Part shown: positions 43,984 to 53,964 of the stretch, piece after piece
Layout of the letters: each line of letters begins with the position of its first letter
Numbering within the stretch: position 1 is the stretch's first letter
Assembly (NCBI RefSeq): GCF_023734775.1
Contig: NZ_AP025732.1
Coordinates: forward strand, 5,578,501 to 5,642,500
Direction: 5' to 3'
DNA from: Nostoc cf. commune SO-36
GTDB taxonomy: Bacteria > Cyanobacteriota > Cyanobacteriia > Cyanobacteriales > Nostocaceae
Length of the DNA: 64,000 nucleotides
Position numbers and translations under genes: made by a program
Notes under the pieces: generated by a model
Database searches by the model: none
Seen by the model: the letters and a program-made list of their open reading frames with translations, nothing else
What the model was told of the DNA's origin: nothing

Positions 43984-44730
43984 TTAGTCTTCCTGTTTTC
44001 CTAAATATACTTCAATTACACGAGAATCATTTTGGACTTCCTCAAAATTTCCTTCGCACAGCACCGAACCTTCATGTAATACTGTTACTTTCTTAGCAAT
44101 TTGACGCACAAATTCCATATCATGTTCAATGACTAAAATTGAATGACTTTGCGCTAATGCTAAAAGTAGTTCGCCGATGTTATAGGTTTCTTCATCTGTT
44201 AAACCCGCAACAGGTTCATCAACGAGTAATAAATCAGGCGACTGTGCTACTAACATCCCAATTTCTAAACGCTGCTTTTCGCCGTGGGAAAGTAAAGCTG
44301 CTCTGATGTCAGCTTTCGGAGTTAAACCGATAGTTTCTAATAATCCTTTAATATTATTTTTCTCAACCGCATTAGAACGTTCAAACAAAGTAGAAAAGAC
44401 GTTTTTATTTTTGTTACTGGTAATTTCTAGATTTTCACGGGGCGTTAAATTTAAATAAATTCGGGGTGTTTGGAACTTGCGTCCAATACCCAATCGCGCA
44501 ATTTTATATTCAGGTAAAGAACGCAGGTTTCTTCCTTTGAATAAAACTCGCCCAACGGTTGGCTGAACTTTCCCCGTAATCACATCCAGAAACGTTGTTT
44601 TCCCTGCGCCATTGGGGCCAATTACTACCCGCAATTCACCCACATCCATGCTAAAGTTAAGCTGATTTAGCGCCCTAAATCCGTCAAAATTAACAGTTAC
44701 GTTTTCAGTTTCCAATATTTTCGCGTTCAT
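43984..44730 (-). CDS. urtD: UrtD, urea ABC transporter ATP-binding protein
   Basis: 248 residues of a branched-chain-amino-acid/urea-type ATPase: Walker A VVIGPNGAGKTTFLDVI, signature LSHGEKQRLEIGMLVAQ, Walker B DLLLVDEPVAGLTDEE and switch His in LVIEHDMEFVRQ. UrtD and UrtE form the ATPase pair on the cytoplasmic face. The start overlaps the end of urtC by 26 bp, so translation is coupled. Downstream, urtE is displaced by a toxin-antitoxin block and decayed, so the pair may be incomplete. Confidence 0.95.
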   Translation of the reverse strand: MNAKILETENVTVNFDGFRALNQLNFSMDVGELRVVIGPNGAGKTTFLDVITGKVQPTVGRVLFKGRNLRSLPEYKIARLGIGRKFQTPRIYLNLTPRENLEITSNKNKNVFSTLFERSNAVEKNNIKGLLETIGLTPKADIRAALLSHGEKQRLEIGMLVAQSPDLLLVDEPVAGLTDEETYNIGELLLALAQSHSILVIEHDMEFVRQIAKKVTVLHEGSVLCEGNFEEVQNDSRVIEVYLGKQED

Positions 44731-45823
44731 GTTGCACTTCGGCGTCTTCTTCTAAGGTGGGATATGTAGCAATTTCTTGACGGCGGTGGAAAAGAGAAAT
44801 ATTCTGACTACGCAACCATCCCACAATACCGTCAGGAAGGACTGTGACGACTATCAAAAATAGTGCGCCTTGGAAAAATAGCCAGATTTCGGCAAATTGT
44901 TCGCTTAAAAAAGTGCGGGCATAATTTACTAACAAAGTTCCCACAATCGCGCCAATCAAAGTAGCGCGTCCGCCTACAGCTACCCAAATCACCATTTCAA
45001 TGGAAAAGGCAATATCCATTGCTCTGGGTGAGACAGAACCACTTTGAATGGTGTAAAATGCTCCTGCAATGCCTGCGATCGCACCTGAAACTGCAAACAC
45101 CAACACCTTAAAATCTGTAGGGTCATAGCCAGAAAACCTTACCCGACTTTCATCATCACGAATCGCTATCAACAATCTGCCAAATCGTCCAGTTGTCAAC
45201 CATCGGCAAATTCCGTAAGTGACTGCGAGAAACACCACCGTCAGCGTATAGAAAACAAACTGCGTTTTTGCATCGCTAACCGTTGCCCCAAACAAAGTTG
45301 TAAAATCTATCAGTCCATTTGTACCATTGAAAAATTGTTGTTGACCGTTAAAGAAGTTGAAAAATACAATAGTTGCGGCTTGGGTCAAGATAGAAAAATA
45401 AACACCCTTGATGCGATTTCGGAAAACCAAATATCCTAATAATCCCGCCAATAACCCTGGAATTAGTACCACAAAAGCTATTGTCAAAGGAAAAGAATAA
45501 AAAGGTTGCCAAAAGGCGGGAAGTTCCGTAACCCCATAAAGTCCCATGAAATCAGGTAATTCTCCAGTAGGGACTTGCAGTTTTAGGTACATTGCGATCG
45601 CATATCCACCCAAACCAAAGAAAATACCATGTCCCAAACTTAGTAAACCAGTATACCCCCAAATCAAATCGATACCCAAAGCCACGATCGCCAGCGACAA
45701 AAATCGCCCCAACAAATTTAGACGAAACTCCGACAGCAACAGTGGCATAATGATAATGAGGAAAAGTGCGATCGTAACCACCACACCCACCTCAATTAAT
45801 AACCCTCCTCCTCTCTTCCTCAT
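44705..45823 (-). CDS. urtC: UrtC, urea ABC transporter permease
   Basis: 372 residues, with about ten hydrophobic helices. LivM-type blocks are IVALGIDLIWGYTGLLSLGH, GIFFGLGGYAIAMYL, YFSILTQAATIVFFNFFNG and GAIVGTLLVNYARTFLSEQF. GYTGLLSLGH-x(2)-FFGLGGYA is the hallmark of the family. Start ATG 45823. It follows urtB by 30 bp in the operon urtABCD. Confidence 0.94.
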   Translation of the reverse strand: MRKRGGGLLIEVGVVVTIALFLIIIMPLLLSEFRLNLLGRFLSLAIVALGIDLIWGYTGLLSLGHGIFFGLGGYAIAMYLKLQVPTGELPDFMGLYGVTELPAFWQPFYSFPLTIAFVVLIPGLLAGLLGYLVFRNRIKGVYFSILTQAATIVFFNFFNGQQQFFNGTNGLIDFTTLFGATVSDAKTQFVFYTLTVVFLAVTYGICRWLTTGRFGRLLIAIRDDESRVRFSGYDPTDFKVLVFAVSGAIAGIAGAFYTIQSGSVSPRAMDIAFSIEMVIWVAVGGRATLIGAIVGTLLVNYARTFLSEQFAEIWLFFQGALFLIVVTVLPDGIVGWLRSQNISLFHRRQEIATYPTLEEDAEVQHERENIGN

Positions 45824-45853
45824 TCTCTGCGTCCTCTGCGTCTCTGCGGTTCG

Positions 45854-47014
45854 TTAAACATCAACAGTACGTCCCTTCTGCGGAAAAATCCCCCCAGGCT
45901 TCCACTGTAAAAACACAATAATCAGCGCAAATACCATCACCTTAGCCATACTCGTTGTTGCAAAAAAGCTAAACAAATCAGCCAAAGGCTTAACAGGACT
46001 CAGCAACAAAGCCAAAGTCCCAGAACCAATTAAAAAATTAGCCGTACCAATACCCAACGCCGCCACAATCGTCCCGGCTAAATTGCCCACACCCCCAACC
46101 ACAACAACCATAAAAGTATCAATAATATAGTTCTGTCCAGTATTTGGCCCCACAGAACCGAGTAAACTAATCGCACATCCAGCCACACCAGCTAAACCAG
46201 AACCTAGTGCAAAAGTAATCGCATCAACTTTTTCAGTTGGAATTCCTAAACAAGCACTCATACTCCGGTTTTGCGTCACAGCCCGAATTCTTAAACCCCA
46301 GCTAGAACGTTGTAAAAATAAATAAATTCCCGTCACACAGATGATTGTTAAACCAATAATAAATAACCTGGCGAAGGGTAATTGTACACCACCCAAAGAT
46401 ATACCTGTTTGCAACCAAGTAGGCGCTGTTACATCTACATTTTGAGCGCCAAACCAAGGTTGAGTTACTGCTAGCTGATAAGTTTGACTCAATAAATTGC
46501 CCGTTATGATTGTTACCCCCAGCGATAATAAAAATATCACAGCCACAATCCAGTTACGAACTCTTCCCAAATCTGTGCGGGAATTTAAAATCCATAAACC
46601 TCCAAAAAATAACAGAGAAAATATAGCTATGCAAATTATCAATACCCAATTTACACTGCGAACAAACTGTTGAAAAATCAAACTTACTCCCCAAGTTGCC
46701 AAGAGAGTTTCTAATGGGCGTCCATAAAGATAACGAATCACGCCTTTCTCTAAAATTAATCCCACAGCAGCCGTGAAAATAAAAGCAATAATTAAAGCCA
46801 AAAATATATAAACTTCAAACCACACCCCGCCCAATTGCTTACATACATTTTGCACAACAAATGTTGCATAAGCGCCGAACATCATCAATTCACCATGCGC
46901 CATATTGATAACGCCCATCAATCCAAATATAATAGCTAGTCCTAACGCAGCAATTAATAATACAGCGCCAATACTAATGCCATTAAATACAGCTTCTAAG
47001 AAACCTGCTAACAC
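45854..47014 (-). CDS. urtB: UrtB, urea ABC transporter permease
   Basis: 386 residues of a LivH-type permease: LAIIFGLMGVINMAHGELMM, FGAYATFVVQNV, SWGLRIRAVTQNRSMSACLG (EAA-like cytoplasmic loop) and GGVGNLAGTIVAALGIGTAN. Nine to ten membrane helices. It forms the membrane channel with UrtC. The intergenic region to urtA (146 bp) holds AATTACGAATTA repeats and a small hairpin, but the genes probably share a transcript. Confidence 0.94.
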   Translation of the reverse strand: MLAGFLEAVFNGISIGAVLLIAALGLAIIFGLMGVINMAHGELMMFGAYATFVVQNVCKQLGGVWFEVYIFLALIIAFIFTAAVGLILEKGVIRYLYGRPLETLLATWGVSLIFQQFVRSVNWVLIICIAIFSLLFFGGLWILNSRTDLGRVRNWIVAVIFLLSLGVTIITGNLLSQTYQLAVTQPWFGAQNVDVTAPTWLQTGISLGGVQLPFARLFIIGLTIICVTGIYLFLQRSSWGLRIRAVTQNRSMSACLGIPTEKVDAITFALGSGLAGVAGCAISLLGSVGPNTGQNYIIDTFMVVVVGGVGNLAGTIVAALGIGTANFLIGSGTLALLLSPVKPLADLFSFFATTSMAKVMVFALIIVFLQWKPGGIFPQKGRTVDV

Positions 47015-47160
47015 TTTTTTACCCCACTATTACCCAAGATGGTGCGTTAGGCTAAAGCCATAACACACCCTACTATTTCTGAGAGTTCGTAATCGGCAAT
47101 TAATTACGAATTACGTAGCTTGCTTCTCGCCGGAGGCGAGTATTACGAATTACGAATTAT

Positions 47161-48477
47161 TTAGGCTTTCTTGTACTTACCACCCTTCGCCGGGTCAGTC
47201 CAATCACAAGCAAATCCCTTAGTTTCTTTTACAAATTGATTCCAAGGAACTGGCTCAACGGCTGTCGGAGTAGCATAGACAATATTAAACAAACCATCGT
47301 CCCTGACTTGACCAATCCGCACAATTTTAGATATGTGATGATTGGCGTTCATGGTCACTTTACCTTCAGGCGCATCTATAGTTTGACCGGATGCCGCCGC
47401 ACGTACCTTAGCTAAATCAGTTGTGCCAGCTTTTTCTACTGCTTGCTTCCACAAATAAACCGCGATGTATGCTGCTTCCATTGGGTCATTTGTTACCCGA
47501 TTTTCGCCGTACTCTTTTTTAAAAGCTGCAACAAACTTCTTATTAGCAGGTGTATCTACCGTTTGAAAGTAATTCCAAGCAGCATAATGATCTTTGAGAT
47601 ACTCTACACCAATTGCTTTAACTTCTTCTTCGGCAATACTTACAGACATGGAGGGATATTTGTCTGGTGTTAATCCAGCACCTTTCAATTGTTTGAAGAA
47701 AGCAACGTTGCTATCACCATTTAACGTATTGTAAATCACTCCACCGTTAGGCAAATTTTGCTTGATTTTAGTAATAATTGGGGTAACTTCTGTGTTACCC
47801 AATGGTAAGTAATCTTCACCGACTGTTTTCCCGCCTAATGCTTCTAATTGGGCTTTAATAATTGTGTTAGCAGTCCGGGGAAAAACATAGTCAGAGCCGA
47901 CTAAGAAAAATTCTTTTCCCTTATTTTTCAACAACCAATCAACAGATGGTTCAATTTGTTGATTTGGAGCCGCACCAGTGTAGAAAATATTTTTAGAACA
48001 CTCTTGACCTTCATATTGCACTGGATACCAGAGCATGTGGTCTTTGCTCTCAAATACTGGCTTGACATTTTTGCGACTAGCAGAAGTCCAACAACCGAAA
48101 ACTACAGCTACTTTATCTTGATCAATGAGCTTGGTTGCCTTTTCCCTAAAAGTATCCCAGTTAGAAGCACCATCTTCGCTAATTGCTTCAATTTGTTTAC
48201 CTAAGATACCACCATTCGCGTTAATTTCTTTGATGGCTAGTTTTTCAGCATCAACAACGCTTTTTTCACTAATAGCCATCGTGCCACTAAGGGAGTGCAA
48301 AATACCTACTTTGATTGTGCCACCAGCAGTAGCAGCCGCAGGAGTTGCAGTAGGAGGCGCGGCTTGACTCTCTGTAACAGTTGGGGAATTATTCGCGCAA
48401 GCCTTCAGAAAAAAGCTGCTTCCAAAAGTTAAAGAACCGTAGATTAAAAACTTGCGTCTGTTAAATTGTCTTCTCAT
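47161..48477 (-). CDS. urtA: UrtA, urea ABC transporter substrate-binding protein
   Basis: 438 residues from ATG 48477 ([20 protein letters not shown]); a TTG at 48504 would add nine residues. The N-terminus combines a twin-arginine-like RRKFL and a lipobox-like FFLKAC. Typical UrtA blocks follow: [71 protein letters not shown] and [19 protein letters not shown]. It binds urea in the periplasm. First gene of the operon, with an NtcA-like box upstream. Confidence 0.95.
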   Translation of the reverse strand: MRRQFNRRKFLIYGSLTFGSSFFLKACANNSPTVTESQAAPPTATPAAATAGGTIKVGILHSLSGTMAISEKSVVDAEKLAIKEINANGGILGKQIEAISEDGASNWDTFREKATKLIDQDKVAVVFGCWTSASRKNVKPVFESKDHMLWYPVQYEGQECSKNIFYTGAAPNQQIEPSVDWLLKNKGKEFFLVGSDYVFPRTANTIIKAQLEALGGKTVGEDYLPLGNTEVTPIITKIKQNLPNGGVIYNTLNGDSNVAFFKQLKGAGLTPDKYPSMSVSIAEEEVKAIGVEYLKDHYAAWNYFQTVDTPANKKFVAAFKKEYGENRVTNDPMEAAYIAVYLWKQAVEKAGTTDLAKVRAAASGQTIDAPEGKVTMNANHHISKIVRIGQVRDDGLFNIVYATPTAVEPVPWNQFVKETKGFACDWTDPAKGGKYKKA

Positions 48478-48549
48478 ATCTTGATGAATTTTCCTCTTGA
48501 CCAATCAGCCAACTTAATAGAAAGCTGACAATATTAAACTTAAAGTGTG

Positions 48550-48592
48550 ATGATAGTGCGATAGTTTACTAGTAAAAAGTTACTTCTTATAC
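48550..48592 (-). promoter_or_regulatory. NtcA-like activator site and -10 box upstream of urtA
   Basis: On the minus strand GTATAAGAAGTAAC (48592-48579) matches GTA-N8-TAC at five of six positions. It is followed after 23 bases by TATCAT (48555-48550), the class II NtcA promoter layout with TAN3T. urt operons are nitrogen-regulated in relatives. One mismatch (AAC for TAC) lowers confidence. Confidence 0.45.
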
Positions 48593-48674
48593 AAAATGTA
48601 CGATTTTTGTAATAAAAAAATAACTTTATAATATTAAAGTTTGTTAAGCCTAGTATTGTGATGTGAAATTATTG

Positions 48675-49820
48675 TCAGCGATGAAGAGATAGCTGGATGA
48701 TAATCTCATCTTTATTGCCAGATGCAAAATTGGCAAAGCGCTTTGCCAAAGGTGGTATAGTTACCAAAGGATTGCTAAAGCCAGAGAATAGATGAACGCT
48801 CTCAAATCCTGGAATAGTACCAATCAAGGGTAAGCGATCGCTACTAAATGCCACCAAGCAATGATGCCAAGTTCCTGGTAAATTCTCCAAAGCTGGTAAA
48901 ACTTCACCGACATTTTTTCGCAACCATTTTTCACTCGCCTCTGAGTTTACCTTGGCATAAGGATCTGTGAGAACGCGGCTAATTTGACCGATGCGAAGGC
49001 TACCATCTTGAAACTGAATCGCACCCGCATCTAAAATTGGCGGTACTAACTCGTTACCAAGTTCATCCCACAATTCATCAACTTGAGTAGATTCAGCTTC
49101 TAGTTGAAACCGTTGCAGATTCGCTGGCATAACTAAGGTGCGTAACTGCACATCCACTGGTGGAGTTTCAATAATTTCTGCATGGGTAAAATACAGCTTG
49201 ATGGGAATACCAGCAGATTTTAGCAGCTGGCGGCTGAGTCCACCTGCACAAATGGCAACGTTAGCACTGTGGAAAGTTGCAGTGGTGGTTTTTACGCCAT
49301 CTTGCAATACTTGCAATACTTGGGTAATCTGCATTTCACCCCCAGCCCTCTCAAAAGCTTGGATGTAAGCAAGTGATGTTTTTTCTGGGTGGATATGACC
49401 GTGTTTGACAGTTAAAGCACCAGATATCGCTTTTCGATTTAGCTGTGGTTCCAACTCACAAGCTTCTTCGACACTCAATAAACGGGGTCGAATGGCAGAA
49501 TTATTATATGATGCAGCCGTTGCTTTTGGGTCATTAGCGGCTGAAATAGTAAGTAATAAATCTAATTCCCGAAATTGGATATCAGCATCCAACTCTTGAG
49601 ATAGGATATGGTAACACGCGATCGCTTCTTCGCATAATAGACGAGTGAGTAATGTAGTACCCGACCAGTAGGCAAGCCCGCCATAACTATAACGAGTTGC
49701 ATTCTGTGGTGTGCTGTATTGCTCTAACAAAAGTACAGAAAACCCTGTTTGAGCAAGTTCATAAGCGAGTACAGCACCCGTAATTCCACCGCCAACCACA
49801 ATCCATTCGTAGGCTTTCAT
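48675..49820 (-). CDS. FAD-dependent oxidoreductase (DAO / glycine-oxidase family)
   Basis: 381 residues. The Rossmann motif WIVVGGGITGAVLAYELAQT at the N-terminus is followed by VLLLEQYSTPQNATRYSYG. The middle has LEPQLNRKAISGALTVKHGH and VAICAGGLSRQLLKSAGIPI, and the C-terminal FAD contact is HHCLVAFSSDRLPLIGTIPG. This is the D-amino-acid-oxidase-like fold, oxidising amines or amino acids with oxygen. No signal peptide. Substrate unknown. The gene downstream of its start is the 141-residue hypothetical on the same strand. Confidence 0.87.
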   Translation of the reverse strand: MKAYEWIVVGGGITGAVLAYELAQTGFSVLLLEQYSTPQNATRYSYGGLAYWSGTTLLTRLLCEEAIACYHILSQELDADIQFRELDLLLTISAANDPKATAASYNNSAIRPRLLSVEEACELEPQLNRKAISGALTVKHGHIHPEKTSLAYIQAFERAGGEMQITQVLQVLQDGVKTTTATFHSANVAICAGGLSRQLLKSAGIPIKLYFTHAEIIETPPVDVQLRTLVMPANLQRFQLEAESTQVDELWDELGNELVPPILDAGAIQFQDGSLRIGQISRVLTDPYAKVNSEASEKWLRKNVGEVLPALENLPGTWHHCLVAFSSDRLPLIGTIPGFESVHLFSGFSNPLVTIPPLAKRFANFASGNKDEIIIQLSLHR

Positions 49821-49838
49821 ATAAAATATGTTTCTTAA

Positions 49839-50264
49839 TTACGAATTTGCCAGGAGCCAAGCTTTCTGAGTCCATGCATTATTAAATAACTCGACCTCTG
49901 ACACTTTTAATTCAAAGGAATGGGGTGGTGATTCTATCAACAACGGCGAACCTTTGTCATGAGATTCAACTAAGTTAACTATCCAGGGAAGAAAGTCTAA
50001 GATTTCTTTTGGTAGTACAGTTAACTCAAAATTCCACACCAAATTAAGACCTCGGCATACTTGTCCTTTTTTTAACACCATTACTCTACCAGCACTTTTG
50101 TTAATAGCCAGTCGAAGAATGAATGGGCGCAATGGGACAAATTCATCGGGTGCTGTATAAGCATATACATTTATATAGTTCAGTCTCTGCCTATGATCAA
50201 TCCAAGATGCGATCGGTGAATTATTACTATAAGATGTACCAGTTATGCTCACCGGCATATTCAT
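49839..50264 (-). CDS. hypothetical protein
   Basis: 141 residues with no membrane segment: INVYAYTAPDEFVPLRPFIL, LAINKSAGRVMVLKKGQVCR, GLNLVWNFELTVLPKEILDF. It looks like a compact alpha/beta protein. It ends 18 bp before the start of the FAD oxidoreductase on the same strand, so they are probably one operon. I do not recognise the family. Confidence 0.65.
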   Translation of the reverse strand: MNMPVSITGTSYSNNSPIASWIDHRQRLNYINVYAYTAPDEFVPLRPFILRLAINKSAGRVMVLKKGQVCRGLNLVWNFELTVLPKEILDFLPWIVNLVESHDKGSPLLIESPPHSFELKVSEVELFNNAWTQKAWLLANS

Positions 50265-50465
50265 AGCAGCAACAAAGTTAGAGTAGAACTCACGCTCTTA
50301 GTTCGCTAACAATATGTTTAGCTTCTGGGTTCATGGTTGCTACACCTGTTACAAAAACGATACTTACAATTAGCTTCGTTAACGTATGGTTTCACGCCGC
50401 GAAGTATGCGGTCAACCAAAGCACGAAAAAAGGCAGACCCCTTGTCTGCCCTCAAGACCTTAGAG

Positions 50466-50580
50466 TTAAAACAATTCGCAATTCGCAATTCGCAATTATG
50501 TTTTGTGACGGGGATTTAGACCCCGACACAAAACGGGCTGCCTGTCTTGCTGGGGACTTAAACCCCCAAAGTTTGTTAAA
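50466..50580. repeat. dispersed repeat with 33-bp palindrome, copy 2
   Basis: 50501-50580 is 79/80 identical to 35381-35460 and carries the same TTTTGTGACGGGGATTTAGA / CCCCGACACAAAA palindrome and GGGGACTTAAACCCC hairpin. It lacks the 35-bp insertion of copy 1. It lies at the 3' side of the RNA-binding protein gene. Confidence 0.8.
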
Positions 50581-50596
50581 TTCTTGGTTTTAGACT

Positions 50597-50902
50597 TTAA
50601 TAACGGCGAGAGTATCCTCCTCCATCACCACCTCGTCTACCACCAGAAGAACCTCCGTCTGTCTTGGGCTTGGCTTTATTAACTTTCAAGCTCCGACCCA
50701 TCCATTCAGCGTTATCAAGGGCATCAATTGCCGCTTGTTCTTGTGCGTCTGATTCCATCTCTACAAAACCAAAACCTCTCATCCGTCCTGTTTCCCGGTC
50801 AATAGGCAGTTGAACATTTTTTACAGTTCCGTATTCTGCAAAGACTTGGCGGAGGTCATCTTCTTTAACCTCATAAGCTAGATTACCAACATAAATTGAC
50901 AT
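50597..50902 (-). CDS. RRM-type RNA-binding protein (cyanobacterial Rbp)
   Basis: 101 residues with one RNA-recognition motif: RNP2 SIYVGNLAYEVKEDDLRQVF and RNP1 MRGFGFVEMES, then a Gly/Arg/Ser-rich tail (GGSSGGRRGGDGGGYSRRY). This is the Rbp type with a glycine-rich C-terminus, in relatives often cold-induced and involved in mRNA handling. Intact, start ATG 50902. Confidence 0.95.
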   Translation of the reverse strand: MSIYVGNLAYEVKEDDLRQVFAEYGTVKNVQLPIDRETGRMRGFGFVEMESDAQEQAAIDALDNAEWMGRSLKVNKAKPKTDGGSSGGRRGGDGGGYSRRY

Positions 50903-51307
50903 AGAATGTCTCCAGAATCAGGGGGTGTAGAGATTTAGATCCGGAGAGGTCTGTAATACAAGTATATATAAAAACAAACTACATAACCGAATTTAATCTT
51001 CCATGCACAATTTTAACATAAATTAAAAAGTTCTGTTCATCAGTAACATTATACTTACTTAATCTGTTCAATTAAAATACTCGGACAGTTAGCAAAACTA
51101 GCTCAGAATCAACCTAGCAGCGATCGCCTTAAATTTGAACTCACCAAAAAGTTTTAATAACTAAACTTATTTCTATTCAAATAGTATTAGTAATTTTGAA
51201 ATTTTATTCATTCCAAATTCCCAGAGAATGCAATTAAATAAAACCAGTGCGATCGCTTCTGACGTAAAATTAATCTCCATCCAGCATTTGCTAACACCTT
51301 GACGCCC
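50903..51307. other. divergent intergenic region of rbp and ilvA
   Basis: No gene is supported. The first 100 bp upstream of the RNA-binding protein hold AGTATATATAAAAACAAAC and are probably its promoter and long leader, as in cold-regulated rbp genes. HIP1 octamers lie near 51121 and 51250. Confidence 0.5.
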
Positions 51308-52819
51308 ATGTTTTGCGACTACCTCATCCAAATCCTGACTGCCCGTGTGTACGATGTTGCCCAGGAAACACCACTGGAGTTTGCCCCAAATTTGTCTGCG
51401 CGGCTGAATAATCAACTCCTGCTGAAACGTGAGGATATGCAGTCAGTATTTTCCTTTAAACTGCGGGGTGCTTATAACAAAATGGTGCAACTGCCACCAG
51501 ATATATTGGCGCAGGGTGTAATCGCAGCATCTGCGGGGAACCATGCTCAGGGTGTCGCCCTTGCAGCTAATCGTTTAGGAACCAAAGCGATTATCGTTAT
51601 GCCAATAACCACGCCTCAAGTCAAGGTGGACGCAGTTAGAATGAGGGGCGGAGCAGTCGTGTTACATGGAAATACATACGACGACGCTTATAGCTATGCC
51701 CGTGAATTAGAAGTAGAAAAAGGATTAACCTTTATTCATCCCTTTGATGATCCTCATGTCATAGCTGGACAGGGAACAATCGGGATGGAAATTTTACGGC
51801 AATATCAGCAACCCATCCATGCGATTTTTGTGGCAATTGGAGGAGGCGGATTAATTTCTGGGATTGGGGCTTATGTGAAACGGTTGCGTCCCGAAATCAA
51901 GATTATTGGCGTTGAACCAGTAGATGCTGATGCGATGTCTCAATCGCTCAAAGCTGGGCATCGGGTGCGCTTGTCGCAAGTGGGTTTATTTGCTGATGGT
52001 GTGGCGGTGCGGGAAGTAGGTGAAGAAACCTTCCGTTTGTGTCAGCAGTATGTAGATGAAATTATTTTGGTGGATACAGACGATACTTGTGCTGCCATTA
52101 AAGACGTGTTTGAGGATACGCGATCCATTTTAGAACCAGCTGGTGCATTAGCGATCGCAGCTGCCAAAGCCTACGCAGAGCGAGAACAAATCGAAGGACA
52201 AACCTTAATTGCTGTCGCCTGCGGTGCAAACATGAATTTTGATCGCCTCCGCTTTGTGGCAGAACGGGCAGAGTTGGGCGAACGCCGCGAAGCGATCTTT
52301 GCAGTCACAATTCCAGAGGAACGGGGAAGTATTCGCCAGTTTTGTGAATGTATTGGCAATCGTAATCTTACCGAGTTTAATTATCGCATTGCCGATGAAC
52401 AAACAGCCCATATTTTTGTCGGTGTGCAAATTCAAAATCGTGCCGATGCTGCAAAGATGGTAGAAAACTTTCAAGCTCAAGGATTTGAAACCATTGATTT
52501 AACGGACGACGAACTCACCAAATTACATCTGCGGCACATGGTAGGTGGGCATTCTCCCCTGGCTCACAATGAATTACTCTACCGTTTTGAGTTTCCCGAA
52601 CGCCCCGGTGCATTGATGAAGTTTGTTACTTCCATGAGTCCCGATTGGAATATTAGTCTTTTTCACTACCGCAACAATGGGTCAGACTATGGACGAATCG
52701 TTGTTGGTATCCAGGTTCCCCCCCACGAGATGGGAGAGTGGCAAGCTTTTCTCGATAATCTGGGCTATCGCTATTGGGATGAAAACAAGAATCCAGCATA
52801 CAAGCTGTTTTTGGGATAG
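51308..52819 (+). CDS. ilvA: threonine ammonia-lyase (threonine deaminase), biosynthetic
   Basis: 503 residues from ATG 51308. It converts threonine to 2-oxobutanoate, the first step of isoleucine synthesis. The PLP lysine is in MQSVFSFKLRGAYNKMVQLP; ASAGNHAQGVALAANRLGTK, AIGGGGLISGIGAYVKRLRP and VACGANMNFDRLRFVAERAE follow. Two C-terminal ACT-like regulatory repeats (IPEERGSIRQFCECIGNRNL, FEFPERPGALMKFVTSMSPD) mark the long, isoleucine-inhibited form. A TTG at 51299 is an alternative start. Intact. Confidence 0.95.
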   Translation: MFCDYLIQILTARVYDVAQETPLEFAPNLSARLNNQLLLKREDMQSVFSFKLRGAYNKMVQLPPDILAQGVIAASAGNHAQGVALAANRLGTKAIIVMPITTPQVKVDAVRMRGGAVVLHGNTYDDAYSYARELEVEKGLTFIHPFDDPHVIAGQGTIGMEILRQYQQPIHAIFVAIGGGGLISGIGAYVKRLRPEIKIIGVEPVDADAMSQSLKAGHRVRLSQVGLFADGVAVREVGEETFRLCQQYVDEIILVDTDDTCAAIKDVFEDTRSILEPAGALAIAAAKAYAEREQIEGQTLIAVACGANMNFDRLRFVAERAELGERREAIFAVTIPEERGSIRQFCECIGNRNLTEFNYRIADEQTAHIFVGVQIQNRADAAKMVENFQAQGFETIDLTDDELTKLHLRHMVGGHSPLAHNELLYRFEFPERPGALMKFVTSMSPDWNISLFHYRNNGSDYGRIVVGIQVPPHEMGEWQAFLDNLGYRYWDENKNPAYKLFLG

Positions 52820-52924
52820 GGAGTGGGGAGTAAGAATTTTAGATTTTAGATTTTGGATTTTAGATTAAAATTTAATCCAAAATCGTTAATCCAAAATCCA
52901 AAATTGAATTGCCCAATGCCCAAT

Positions 52925-53954
52925 TTAACGAGAATTCCCTTCCAATATCAGATTAGAGTCCCAAGTATACAAGCCAATTTGGTTAGGAACCCTAGAAAAT
53001 CTGCCTGTCCGATAGCCTCTCGATAATTCATTCAGTATTTTATTTTTAATCTCTCTAAGTTGCTGAGAATCTATTTCTCCATAAATTCCGGCGATGACTT
53101 CAGCGACGCTGAAAACTTTACCTGGATTTTGTTCAAAGAGAGAGGTAAGGGCATCAATTAAAAATTGACCCTCAAAGGCTTTGAGCATTGGTACTGTTTT
53201 TGTCGGGGGTACGAAAGGTTTCTTCTTTTTGTTTTTGATGCTTCTAGAAGCACCATTGCCATTATTTGGAGCTACTAAACTTAAATCTAGAGTATAACAA
53301 CCTGGTTCGTCGGGAATAGTTACCCAGTAATTTCTTTCTCTGCCTTGAGTGAGGGAAGATTGAACCCTACCTTTAACTACTCTGAATAGGTTGGAATCTA
53401 ACTCTCCATAAAGCGATCGCACGATAAAATCAATATGACAAACAGTGCCTATCTGCTCTTGCAATAGCTGTTTGATAGCTTCCATTCGCGAGAGGGCGTG
53501 CTGATATTGGGGTAGCATGGGAATTTCCGCTACCTTCGTTGAACTATCGTTGTTCTCTGGAACGATTTTTGGAGATGTTGATGTAGTTAGAGGTTGACTC
53601 TTTTTTGTATCAACAGCAGCAGAAGAATTATCTATCTCAACCTGATCTGAGTCTTTTCGTACAGACTCTACCAACTTAATTTCGTTGATGTCATCAAGGG
53701 GTGATAAAAACCGCAGAGAGCTTTCTTGGGGAAAGATTTGAGGTTTCATCAGCCCCAGTCAGTCTAGATATCTGCTTGTTGGGATCAGAAAAAGACCAGT
53801 TAGACAACAACGCTTCTACATGATCCAGTTGCGATCGCGCTTGCACAAAGAGGCGTTCATATTCTTCTGTAAGGCGAGCATAATACTCTCGTAATTCCAA
53901 CAGTGGTGAGAGAAAAGTCCCCGGAGGTGGTTCTAATTGTCCATTTTGAGTCAT
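52925..53954 (-). CDS. cyanobacterial hypothetical protein, probably one gene with a frameshift
   Basis: Frame 1 (53954-53694): PPPGTFLSPLLELREYYARL and LFVQARSQLDHVEALLSNWS. Frame 2 (53749-52925): RMEAIKQLLQEQIGTVCHID, FIVRSLYGELDSNLFRVVKG, YWVTIPDEPGCYTLDLSLVA, VAEVIAGIYGEIDSQQLREI and RFSRVPNQIGLYTWDSNLIL. The second frame has two repeats of a winged-helix-like YGE-x(10)-VKGRVQSSL unit. The frames overlap by 56 bp. A single indel near 53700-53750 is more likely than two genes. Function unknown. Confidence 0.65.
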
Positions 53955-53964
53955 AAGGCGTCAA

